Assembly (NCBI GenBank): GCA_002361655.1
Contig: DETM01000043.1
Location: 63,431 to 74,060, forward strand
Direction of reading: 5' to 3'
Source: Prevotella sp. UBA3288
GTDB taxonomy: Bacteria > Bacteroidota > Bacteroidia > Bacteroidales > Bacteroidaceae
Length of the DNA: 10,630 nt
Made by a program: the position numbers and the translations under genes. Numbering within the stretch: position 1 is the first letter of the stretch; every line of letters begins with the position of its first letter. The notes under the pieces are model-generated. The model searched no databases, was not told where the DNA came from, and saw only the letters and a program-made list of their open reading frames with translations. Of this stretch, positions 1-6,349 are shown piece by piece.

Positions 1-39
1 TGCTGCAGCCTCTGCAGCGGTCATACGTGTAAAAGACAT
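1..39 (-). CDS. 5' end of a probable acetyl-CoA hydrolase / succinate CoA-transferase (partial)
   Basis: An open frame on the minus strand begins with ATG at 39-37 and runs off the left edge. Only 13 residues are visible: MSFTRMTAAEAAA. This resembles my recollection of the N-terminus of Bacteroidota acetyl-CoA hydrolase/transferases, which often open with an [IM]TAAEAA motif ahead of the glycine-rich CoA-binding region. Such enzymes move CoA between acetate and succinate in fermentative metabolism. The gene is divergent from the receptor gene at 218, and a promoter -7 match lies upstream at 98-91. The existence of a gene start here is reasonably supported. The product name rests on very few residues and is tentative. 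Confidence 0.45.
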   Translation of the reverse strand, partial: MSFTRMTAAEAAA

Positions 40-90
40 TATAATCTACAATTTAAGTATTTACAATTTATTATTGTATTATTTGGGGTA

Positions 91-98
91 CAAAGGTA
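91..98 (-). promoter_or_regulatory. Probable -7 promoter element (TACCTTTG) for the left-edge gene
   Basis: Read on the minus strand this is TACCTTTG, an exact match to the Bacteroidota primary-sigma -7 consensus TAnnTTTG. It lies about 50 nt upstream of the ATG at 39. I could not find a convincing TTTG -33 element at the expected 19-21 nt spacing. The same octamer stands upstream of the AICAR transformylase gene (6247-6240). Confidence 0.5.
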
Positions 99-217
99 CT
101 CAAAATCATTTAATTAATAATGTAAAGTCGCACTTTTTTTCAATTCTTTTGGATTCTTGCCGTTTTTTTGTGCCAGCGATTAAACCAATGAGTCAGACAT
201 CAGTCTAATAGCGCGTT

Positions 218-2755
218 ATGAATCGTATTATTACCCTATTATGTATGCTGCTTGTTGTGGTGGGCTTGCAGGCACAAGGTGTGGTGAGAGGCCGCATCAT
301 CGATAAGCAAACAGAGGAATCCATGCAGTTTGTCAATGTCAGACTGACCAATGCTACATCAGGCAAGATGGTGCGAGGCGCCATGAGCGACGTGAAGGGT
401 CACTTCACCCTGACCGACATCGCCGACGGTCAGTATGTGCTGGAGATATCGTTTGTAGGTTACAAGACCGTCCGCCGTCAGGTGACGCTCACGCCGCAGA
501 AGCGTCATGCCAATTATGCTGCCATCTATCTGTCAGAAGACAGCAAGACGCTGAAGGAGGTGCAGGTGACGGGTCAGCGGTCGCAGATGAAACTGGAGGT
601 TGACCGCAAGACGTTCACCGTCGACGAGATGCTGGCGGCCACTGGCGGCAGCGTCACCGACCTGCTGGAGAACATCCCGTCAGTAGAGGTGACCACGGAT
701 GGTGAGATCTCGCTTCGCGGCAATTCGAGTGTCGAGGTGTGGATCAACGGCAAGGCCAGCGGACTGACCAGCGACAACCGTGCCGAGATACTGCAGCAGA
801 TACCGGCCGAGAGTATTGAGCGCATCGAGGTGATAGACAACCCGTCGGCCAAGTTCTCGCCCGAAGGTACGGCCGGCATCATCAACATCATCCTGAAGCG
901 CGACCACCGTGCCGGCTACTACGGTTCGCTGCAGTCGGGAGCCAACATCCGTGGCGGCTGGAATGTAGGTGGCAATATCAACTATTCGTCGAAGTGGGTT
1001 GACGCCTATGCCAACCTGGGCTATCGCCGTCGTAAGGGCGAGGGCGGCAACGAGAGCGACCAGCGCTACCGTGCCAACGAGACGGCACCCTTCAGCAGTT
1101 ATCAGTACAGCAATGGCGACAATAATAATAATGGTGGCGGCCTCTTTGCCCGTGCCGGCCTGACCGTCCACCTCTCTGATGCCGACGACCTCTCGCTGTC
1201 GGGGATGATGATGCACGGCAACCGTTCGAACGACAATGTGACCAACTACGAGTATGGCTCTTTCGATGCCCAGGGGATGGCCCTGGCCAACAGGTATCTG
1301 CGCCGTCAGACCTGGGGCGACGGCAAGAACCACATGTACAACGGTGAACTGTCGTTTACCCATAAGTTCAACGAGAAGGGCACCCACAAACTAGATGCCA
1401 GCCTCTCGTTCAACAAATGGACCAGCGACGGCTCCAACGAGTACCTGAACGATACCGCCTATGTCGATGCCACCATGCTGCCATCGTACTCCTACCAGTA
1501 CCGCCCGATGGAGATGAACAACCGCAACTGGGAGGCGAAGTTGGACTATGAGAACCAGATGTCGGAAACCTTCAAGTTGGAGACCGGCTACAACGGCCGC
1601 TTCTCTCATGAGAACACGCCGCAGCAGAGTTTCGAGTATGCCGCTGCCGGTCGGGCCGAACGTCTCTCGCCCGGCGACGCGAGGCTGACGGAAGACCCCT
1701 TCTTCTACAACCGCTTCATCTACGACATCGACGTGCATGCCCTCTATGCCACCGCCAACATGAAGTTCGGACGGCTGGGCGTGATGGCCGGACTGAGGGG
1801 CGAATACTGGAAGGTGGACACCAAGAGTATCGACTACTACCAGCAGGAGGAGCCGTTCAAGAAAGACTATTTCCAGTTGTTCCCCTCGGTCTTCCTGAAC
1901 TACGAACTGACCGAGACCTCGCAACTGCAACTGAACTACACACGCCGTCTGCGCCGTCCCTGGGGCGGACAACTCAACTCGTTCAAGAACACCCGCGACG
2001 CCTCGATGATCGAGTTCGGCAACCCCCAACTGACACCGGAATATACCAACGCCTTCTCGCTGAACTACCTGAAGACATGGACGGCCCACACGCTGAGCAT
2101 AAGCACCTACTACCGTCCGACCACCGACGTGATGCAGCGCATCCGCTATCAGGGTATCGACCCCACCAGCGGCCAGGCCGTGATGTATATGACCAACTTC
2201 AACGTGGCCAAGAGCCAGAGTGCCGGTGCCGAGTTGATACTGAAGGACAAACTGTTCCGCATACTCGACCTGACCACGACGGTCAATGCCTACTACTATA
2301 AACTCGACGGTTTCAGCACTACCATCGAGGGACAGCAGGTGAGCGGCGAGGGCAACGAGAACTTCGCCTGGGATGCCCGTCTGCTGGCTTCGGTCATCCT
2401 GCCCTACAGCATCACCATCCAGGCCACGGGCAACTACCGCTCACGGTCGGTCATCACCCAGGGCCACCGTAAGGCCAACGGCTCGCTCGACCTCGGTCTG
2501 CGCAAGAGTTTCCTGAACAAGACATTCTCGCTGGCCGTCAACTGGCGCGACGTGTTTCAGACCCGCCAATTCGAGAACTACACCGAGGGTCCCACCTTCT
2601 GGCGTCACCAGAAGAACTTCCGCAAGCCGAACCTCAACATCCAGTTGACGTGGAACTTCGGCAATATGACCAGCAAGAAGAAGAACGGCGACCGCGACGA
2701 CAGCCAGGGCGGCGGCGACGACGACAACAACTCGTTCGGTGGCTATGAGCAATAG
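218..2755 (+). CDS. TonB-dependent outer-membrane receptor, carboxypeptidase-D-like/plug/beta-barrel type
   Basis: This predicted outer-membrane receptor would import a substrate using energy from the TonB system; the substrate is unknown. Residues 1-19 form a signal peptide (hydrophobic core, then LQAQ). Residues about 21-107 are a carboxypeptidase-D-regulatory-like domain (VRGRIIDKQTEESMQFVNV at the start, FVGYKTVRRQV later). A plug follows at about 112-230, with LKEVQVTGQR, LENIPSVEV, LRGNSSVEVWINGKA and IERIEVIDNPSAKF. The rest is a long aromatic-rich barrel of alternating strands ending in LNIQLTWNFG near residue 815. A 30-residue Asp/Gly/Asn-rich tail follows the last strand. The protein resembles the 'outer membrane beta-barrel family' receptors more than SusC: it is shorter than a typical SusC (about 1000 residues) and has no SusD neighbour. 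It appears to be a single-gene unit; I saw no clear TAnnTTTG promoter in the 178-nt upstream gap. Confidence 0.9.
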   Translation: MNRIITLLCMLLVVVGLQAQGVVRGRIIDKQTEESMQFVNVRLTNATSGKMVRGAMSDVKGHFTLTDIADGQYVLEISFVGYKTVRRQVTLTPQKRHANYAAIYLSEDSKTLKEVQVTGQRSQMKLEVDRKTFTVDEMLAATGGSVTDLLENIPSVEVTTDGEISLRGNSSVEVWINGKASGLTSDNRAEILQQIPAESIERIEVIDNPSAKFSPEGTAGIINIILKRDHRAGYYGSLQSGANIRGGWNVGGNINYSSKWVDAYANLGYRRRKGEGGNESDQRYRANETAPFSSYQYSNGDNNNNGGGLFARAGLTVHLSDADDLSLSGMMMHGNRSNDNVTNYEYGSFDAQGMALANRYLRRQTWGDGKNHMYNGELSFTHKFNEKGTHKLDASLSFNKWTSDGSNEYLNDTAYVDATMLPSYSYQYRPMEMNNRNWEAKLDYENQMSETFKLETGYNGRFSHENTPQQSFEYAAAGRAERLSPGDARLTEDPFFYNRFIYDIDVHALYATANMKFGRLGVMAGLRGEYWKVDTKSIDYYQQEEPFKKDYFQLFPSVFLNYELTETSQLQLNYTRRLRRPWGGQLNSFKNTRDASMIEFGNPQLTPEYTNAFSLNYLKTWTAHTLSISTYYRPTTDVMQRIRYQGIDPTSGQAVMYMTNFNVAKSQSAGAELILKDKLFRILDLTTTVNAYYYKLDGFSTTIEGQQVSGEGNENFAWDARLLASVILPYSITIQATGNYRSRSVITQGHRKANGSLDLGLRKSFLNKTFSLAVNWRDVFQTRQFENYTEGPTFWRHQKNFRKPNLNIQLTWNFGNMTSKKKNGDRDDSQGGGDDDNNSFGGYEQ

Positions 2756-2758
2756 GAG

Positions 2759-2793
2759 TTAAGGAGTTAAGACGATACTTCTTAACTCCTTAA
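2759..2793. terminator. Bidirectional terminator between convergent receptor and esterase genes
   Basis: A perfect 13-bp inverted repeat pairs 2759-2771 (TTAAGGAGTTAAG) with 2781-2793 around a 9-nt loop, which may close by one more A-T pair. It starts 4 nt after the receptor stop codon and ends 10 nt before the esterase stop on the other strand, so it can serve both genes. The left arm lies in a tandem 8-bp repeat, AGGAGTTA twice (2754-2769), whose first copy overlaps the receptor stop codon. The stem is AT-rich and no long T-tract follows on either strand, so strength is uncertain. Confidence 0.7.
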
Positions 2794-2802
2794 CATATAT
2801 AT

Positions 2803-4701
2803 CTACATCATGGGGCCTCCGAAGCCGCCGCCTTGCCCGAAGCCGGGGAACTGAGGTGCCGGCTCACGTCCTAATTCCAGCAGCATTCTCACCAAGGCCC
2901 GGCGGCGCTGTGTCCAAGTAGGATAGTCGTCGGCACGGAGGGTGCGGATCTTGAAGCCCGGCATCTGCGGCATACCCTGCATGAAGTCCAGCGTGCTGGT
3001 GGTCACGATGCACGGTTTCGTCTTCCCTTCCGACATCAACCGGTCGACGATGGCATCGGCCCCTCCCACCTTGAACCAACTCTCCATCGTGTCGCCACGG
3101 CCGGGTACCAACTGTATGAAGGCCGGCATCGACCGACCGCCACGTGGCATCGGCGAGGTGTACCATGCTTCCTGACGCTCTAAGTCGTAAGACACCCTGC
3201 CGTGTTCTATCTGGCCCTGAGAGGCGAAGTTGAACGGTGAGCGCGGATTGTCGGCAATACTGAACTTAAAGCCCGCATCGGGCGAGAGATACATGTTGTT
3301 AGGGTCGCAGACCGGTGTGCCGTCGACGAGGAAGCAATATCTGAACGTCTCGAACGAGTAGTCTTTCACTTCGACGGCCCATACCCCGTCGGAGTCACGC
3401 TCCATTGTCACAGGTTCTGCCGTGAGGTCGCACATCAGTTGCACCTGTCGGGCCTCGGCAGCCTTGAAACGGAAGGTGATGCCTGTCGGCGTATATTCCG
3501 GCGAGATAATCGGCCGGGGGAACATACGGGCCATCACGCCGGGGGTGAACTGTGGCTCATTGCCTGTGGCGGCAGGAGCCGGTTTGCCGTTCTTCATAGC
3601 CTCGGCGGCAGCCTTCTTGTTGAACAGCAGCGGCAGGGTCTTCGAGAGGAAATACTTGGCGTTCATCCAGGTGTGACCATACTTGTCGGAGGTGAACTCC
3701 TTGACACTGTTGATGCCTTTGTCATCAAGGAACTGCATGTAGTCGCGGGCATTGCCATAGAGGAAGTCGTCAGTGCCCACGCCCAGCCAGAAGAGATGAA
3801 TCTTCTTGTTGGTCTCGGCAGCCTGATCGTAGACATTGGGTATGTCGGTGGAGGTGAACGAACTGTAGGAGCAGAGATACGAGAACTTGTCCAGATGGGT
3901 CAGGCCGTTGTAGAGTGCCTGGTTGCCGCCTCGCGAAAAGCCGCCGATGGCACGGTTGTCGGCATCGGCCTTCGTACGGTAGTTGGCATCGATATAAGGC
4001 AGCAGGTCGTTGATGAGGTCGTTGCTGAACACGTCGCCGCCGAACTGCAGTTGCGTCACTGCCGCATCCTTGAGTTTCAGTTTTGCCGGATTGCCGTAGG
4101 GCATCACCACAATCATCTCCTTGGCCCGCTTGTCGGCCAGCAGGTTGTCGAGGATATAGTTCACGCGTCCCACCTTAAAGTAGACCTCCTCGGTATCGGT
4201 GGTACCGCTGATGAGATAGAACACGGGATAGCGTTTCTGCGGGTTCTCCATATAGCGGGGCGGCAGATAGACCACGGCATGGTTGGTGGCCCCGAGGCTC
4301 TTCGAGTAATAATGTACATATTCTATTCGGCCGTGGGGCACATTCAAGATGTCGTGAGGCAGCGGGCCGCTTTTCGAAGGAATCTCCAGCAGACTGTTCT
4401 TAAAGCCCTCGTTGGGGAAATACTGCGGGTTCTCCGGGTCCATCACGCTCACACCGTCAACCACGAAGCAGTAGGGATACATGTCGGGGGCTGCCGGTCC
4501 CACGGTGGCCGTCCAGAGGCCGTTGGCGTCGCGGGTCATCGCCCTGCGTCCGGCAAACTGCACGTCGACCATCACCGTCTTGGCCGAGTCGTTATGGTAC
4601 TGGAACGTCACCGTCCCGTCGTCATTGATGCGAGTCTGTGCATCGGCCGTCGCTGCACTGCAGGCGAAGGCCAGAGCCGCTATCATCCATTTGGTTCTCA
4701 T
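2803..4701 (-). CDS. Secreted CE1-type esterase with duplicated E-set/esterase layout, second esterase copy degenerate
   Basis: This is a predicted secreted carbohydrate esterase (CE1/enterochelin-esterase-like alpha/beta hydrolase) of 632 residues, perhaps removing feruloyl or acetyl groups from plant polysaccharides; the substrate is inferred only. I chose ATG 4701 rather than 4734 because it begins a clear signal peptide (MRTKWMIAALAFACSAATADA) and because a promoter -7 match at 4739-4732 would cover the upstream ATG. Residues about 29-110 are an E-set (CBM48-like) domain. About 120-362 is the esterase, with nucleophile elbow GFSRGG (Ser256), probable acid Asp312 in GTDDFL and His343 in YGHTW. 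After an Ala/Lys-rich linker, a second E-set follows (about 395-487; RYCFLVDG matches YPYCFVVDG of the first), then a shortened esterase copy (about 497-610) lacking the elbow and the His. A Gly-rich tail (GFGQGGGFGGPMM) ends the protein. Confidence 0.85.
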   Translation of the reverse strand: MRTKWMIAALAFACSAATADAQTRINDDGTVTFQYHNDSAKTVMVDVQFAGRRAMTRDANGLWTATVGPAAPDMYPYCFVVDGVSVMDPENPQYFPNEGFKNSLLEIPSKSGPLPHDILNVPHGRIEYVHYYSKSLGATNHAVVYLPPRYMENPQKRYPVFYLISGTTDTEEVYFKVGRVNYILDNLLADKRAKEMIVVMPYGNPAKLKLKDAAVTQLQFGGDVFSNDLINDLLPYIDANYRTKADADNRAIGGFSRGGNQALYNGLTHLDKFSYLCSYSSFTSTDIPNVYDQAAETNKKIHLFWLGVGTDDFLYGNARDYMQFLDDKGINSVKEFTSDKYGHTWMNAKYFLSKTLPLLFNKKAAAEAMKNGKPAPAATGNEPQFTPGVMARMFPRPIISPEYTPTGITFRFKAAEARQVQLMCDLTAEPVTMERDSDGVWAVEVKDYSFETFRYCFLVDGTPVCDPNNMYLSPDAGFKFSIADNPRSPFNFASQGQIEHGRVSYDLERQEAWYTSPMPRGGRSMPAFIQLVPGRGDTMESWFKVGGADAIVDRLMSEGKTKPCIVTTSTLDFMQGMPQMPGFKIRTLRADDYPTWTQRRRALVRMLLELGREPAPQFPGFGQGGGFGGPMM

Positions 4702-4731
4702 ATCGTTCAAATAGTTTTGGGTTTGACACGG

Positions 4732-4739
4732 CAAATATA
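4732..4739 (-). promoter_or_regulatory. Probable -7 promoter element (TATATTTG) for the esterase gene
   Basis: On the minus strand the bases read TATATTTG, an exact match to TAnnTTTG. It is 30 nt upstream of the ATG at 4701, so transcription would start roughly 20-25 nt before that codon. It lies immediately downstream of the terminator hairpin of the preceding gene pair, so its upstream promoter half would fall inside that hairpin. No convincing -33 TTTG is seen at the usual spacing. Confidence 0.55.
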
Positions 4740-4741
4740 CA

Positions 4742-4774
4742 AAACATCCGGGACAATGGCTGTACCGGATGTTT
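4742..4774 (-). terminator. Rho-independent terminator of the AICAR transformylase / small basic protein unit
   Basis: A perfect 10-bp inverted repeat pairs 4742-4751 (AAACATCCGG) with 4765-4774 around a 13-nt loop. On the minus strand the hairpin is followed by a T-rich stretch (TTTTGTATATTTG, counting the last bases of the stem). It begins 24 nt after the stop codon of the 65-residue gene, as expected for an intrinsic terminator, and this supports that small gene being real. Confidence 0.75.
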
Positions 4775-4798
4775 CACATTTTATTCTTTATGTCACAT

Positions 4799-4996
4799 TT
4801 AGTGTTTACGATTGGCTCTCTGTTCCCTGTATTTGGCTTTTTGCCGGGCGGAGCCGCTGCCGTGGGCACCGGTGATATACTTCTTCTTCTTGGCCTTGGT
4901 CTTCACCTTTCCCTCGTTGGGGTCTTTGCGTTCGCCGCCCCTGCCGAAGGAGATGCCGTTCTCCAATATACTCTGGAAGTCGTCGTCTCTTGCCAT
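4799..4996 (-). CDS. Small, highly basic hypothetical protein (65 aa)
   Basis: I do not recognise a named family. The first 28 residues are mixed and partly acidic (MARDDDFQSILENGISFGRG, then GERKDPNE). The rest is strongly basic, with KVKTKAKKKKY, a Gly/Ser hinge (GAHGSGS) and RQKAKYREQRANRKH. It has 18 Lys/Arg against 8 Asp/Glu and no signal peptide or membrane segment, so it is probably cytoplasmic and may bind nucleic acid or the ribosome; that role is inference from composition. It starts 27 nt after the AICAR transformylase stop on the same strand, with purine-rich GGAG and GAGAG runs upstream, and is followed by a good terminator. Position and terminator argue for a real gene cotranscribed with its neighbour. 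Confidence 0.7.
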   Translation of the reverse strand: MARDDDFQSILENGISFGRGGERKDPNEGKVKTKAKKKKYITGAHGSGSARQKAKYREQRANRKH

Positions 4997-5023
4997 ACGC
5001 TTATTGCTCTCTATTCTCCATGC

Positions 5024-6214
5024 TTAATGGTGGAACAGTCTGACGCCGGTGAATGCCATGGCGATGCCGTACTTGTCGCAAGTCATGATGACATGGTCGT
5101 CGCGCACCGAGCCGCCGGCCTGGGCAATAAACTGCACACCGCTCTTGTGAGCCCGTTCGATATTGTCGCCGAAGGGGAAGAAGGCATCGCTGCCCAGTGC
5201 CACCTCCGTGTTCTTGGCTATCCAGGCGTGTTTCTCCTCCAGCGTCAGCACCTCGGGCTGCTCGGTGAAGAACTGCTGCCAGGCACCGTCGCGCAGTACG
5301 TCGTCGTGCTCCTCTTCCGAGATATAGACATCGATGGTGTTGTCGCGGTCGGCACGGCGGATGCCGGGCTTGAAGGGCAGGCTGAGCACCTTGGGATGCT
5401 GTCGCAGCCACCAGATGTCGGCTTTCTGACCGGCCAGGCGGGTGCAGTGGATACGGCTCTGCTGGCCGGCACCGATACCGATGGCCTGTCCGTCCTTGAC
5501 GTAGCACACGGAGTTCGACTGGGTATATTTCAGCGTGATAAGGGCGATAATCAGGTCGCGCTTGGCCTCAGGGGTGAATGTCTTGTTCTGTGTGGGGATA
5601 TTCTCAAACAGGGCGGGGTCGTCCAGTCTGATCTCGTTGCGGCCCTGCTCGAAGGTGACCCCGAAGACCTGCTTCGTCTCCACGGGCTGAGGCTTGTAGG
5701 CGGGGTCTATCTTGATGACATTATACGTTCCCTTGCGCTTCTCCTTCAGTATCTCCAGTGCCTCGTCGGTATAGCCGGGAGCGATGACGCCATCGCTCAC
5801 CTCACGCTTGATGATCAGCGCCGTGGTCTTGTCGCAGGTATCGCTCAGGGCGATAAAGTCACCATATGACGACATACGGTCGGCACCTCTGGCCCTGGCA
5901 TAGGCACAGGCGATGGCACTCTCGTCAAGCCCTTGGATGTCGTCGACGAAATAGATATGTTTCAGCGTGTCGCTCAACGGCAGTCCCACAGCGGCACCGG
6001 CCGGCGACACATGCTTGAACGAGGCGGCAGAGGGCAGCCCTGTGGCCTCTTTCAACTCTTTCACCAACTGCCATGAGTTCAGTGCGTCCAGCAGATTGAT
6101 ATAGCCGGGGCGGCCGTTGACAACTTCGATGGGTAACTCTGAGCCGTCCTGCATAAAGATGCGCGACGGCTTCTGATTCGGATTACATCCGTACTTCAAT
6201 GCCAGTTCTTTCAT
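5024..6214 (-). CDS. purH: Standalone AICAR transformylase (phosphoribosylaminoimidazolecarboxamide formyltransferase), no IMP cyclohydrolase domain
   Basis: The enzyme formylates AICAR with 10-formyltetrahydrofolate to give FAICAR, the penultimate step of IMP synthesis, in the cytoplasm. The 396 residues span the AICARFT half of PurH/ATIC: KYGCNPNQ at 7-14, NGRPGYINLLDALNSWQLVK at 33-52, the catalytic Lys67-His68 in ASFKHVSPAGAAVG, ARARGADRMSSYGDF at 106-120, KYTQSNSVCY at 229-238, GIGAGQQSRIHCTRLAG at 246-262, SDAFFPF at 342-348 and the C-terminal RLFHH. These blocks match vertebrate ATIC closely from memory. The N-terminal IMP cyclohydrolase domain is absent: the frame begins just before the KYG motif, and upstream is a 135-nt gap and another gene. 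The symbol is used for the activity; classical purH encodes both activities. Start chosen at 6214, with a -7 promoter match at 6247-6240. Probably cotranscribed with the 65-residue gene. Confidence 0.92.
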   Translation of the reverse strand: MKELALKYGCNPNQKPSRIFMQDGSELPIEVVNGRPGYINLLDALNSWQLVKELKEATGLPSAASFKHVSPAGAAVGLPLSDTLKHIYFVDDIQGLDESAIACAYARARGADRMSSYGDFIALSDTCDKTTALIIKREVSDGVIAPGYTDEALEILKEKRKGTYNVIKIDPAYKPQPVETKQVFGVTFEQGRNEIRLDDPALFENIPTQNKTFTPEAKRDLIIALITLKYTQSNSVCYVKDGQAIGIGAGQQSRIHCTRLAGQKADIWWLRQHPKVLSLPFKPGIRRADRDNTIDVYISEEEHDDVLRDGAWQQFFTEQPEVLTLEEKHAWIAKNTEVALGSDAFFPFGDNIERAHKSGVQFIAQAGGSVRDDHVIMTCDKYGIAMAFTGVRLFHH

Positions 6215-6239
6215 AAGGTATAAAAATCAATTTCGCATG

Positions 6240-6247
6240 CAAAGGTA
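6240..6247 (-). promoter_or_regulatory. Probable -7 promoter element (TACCTTTG) for the AICAR transformylase gene
   Basis: On the minus strand this reads TACCTTTG, an exact TAnnTTTG match, with 25 nt between it and the ATG at 6214. No clear -33 TTTG is visible; the region upstream is occupied by the heptamer repeat at 6260-6287. The same octamer precedes the left-edge gene. Confidence 0.55.
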
Positions 6248-6259
6248 CGAAGAAGAATT

Positions 6260-6287
6260 GAGAATGGAGAATGGAGGATGGAGAAAT
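6260..6287. repeat. Short tandem heptamer repeat (GAGAATG, four units)
   Basis: Four consecutive 7-bp units occur: GAGAATG, GAGAATG, GAGGATG and GAGAAAT, the last two degenerate. They lie in the 135-nt gap between the AICAR transformylase promoter and the end of the HHH-barrel gene. A related stretch on the opposite strand (GGAGAATAGAGAG, 5019-5007) sits between the transformylase and the 65-residue gene. Function is unknown. Confidence 0.6.
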
Positions 6288-6320
6288 TGCTGCTGTACGT
6301 GCATTTTTTTCTTTAAACAG

Positions 6321-6346
6321 CCTCCCTTTTCGGTGAGGTTTGGAGG
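6321..6346 (-). terminator. Weak candidate terminator after the HHH-barrel gene
   Basis: CCTCC at 6321-6325 can pair with GGAGG at 6342-6346 around a 16-nt loop. On the minus strand it lies just after the TGA at 6352-6350 and is followed some bases later by an A-rich rather than a T-rich run. The stem is only 5 bp, so this is a weak call; it may just be a purine/pyrimidine-rich spacer. Confidence 0.2.
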
Positions 6347-6349
6347 GGG

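Noticed and set aside
680..2089. Minus-strand open frames (235 and 232 codons) inside the receptor gene
   Set aside because: Both are antisense to continuous plug and barrel sequence and have no plausible start context.
218..2755. SusC-type glycan importer of a polysaccharide utilisation locus
   Set aside because: No SusD gene is adjacent, the protein is shorter than typical SusC, and the nearby esterase is convergent rather than in the same operon, so a utilisation locus is not supported.
3439..4875. Long plus-strand open frame (478 codons) opposite the esterase gene
   Set aside because: It lies antisense to a well-supported esterase with signal peptide and catalytic motifs; its translation has the His/Val/Gly-rich look of a shadow frame and shows no domain.
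4769..5869. Plus-strand open frame (366 codons) across the small basic gene and the transformylase
   Set aside because: It is antisense to clear AICARFT motifs and passes through the terminator region; a composition-driven shadow.
5024..6214. Truncated or frameshifted bifunctional purH
   Set aside because: The frame covers the whole transformylase domain with its own ATG and promoter match, and no cyclohydrolase sequence is visible upstream, so it reads as a genuine single-domain gene.
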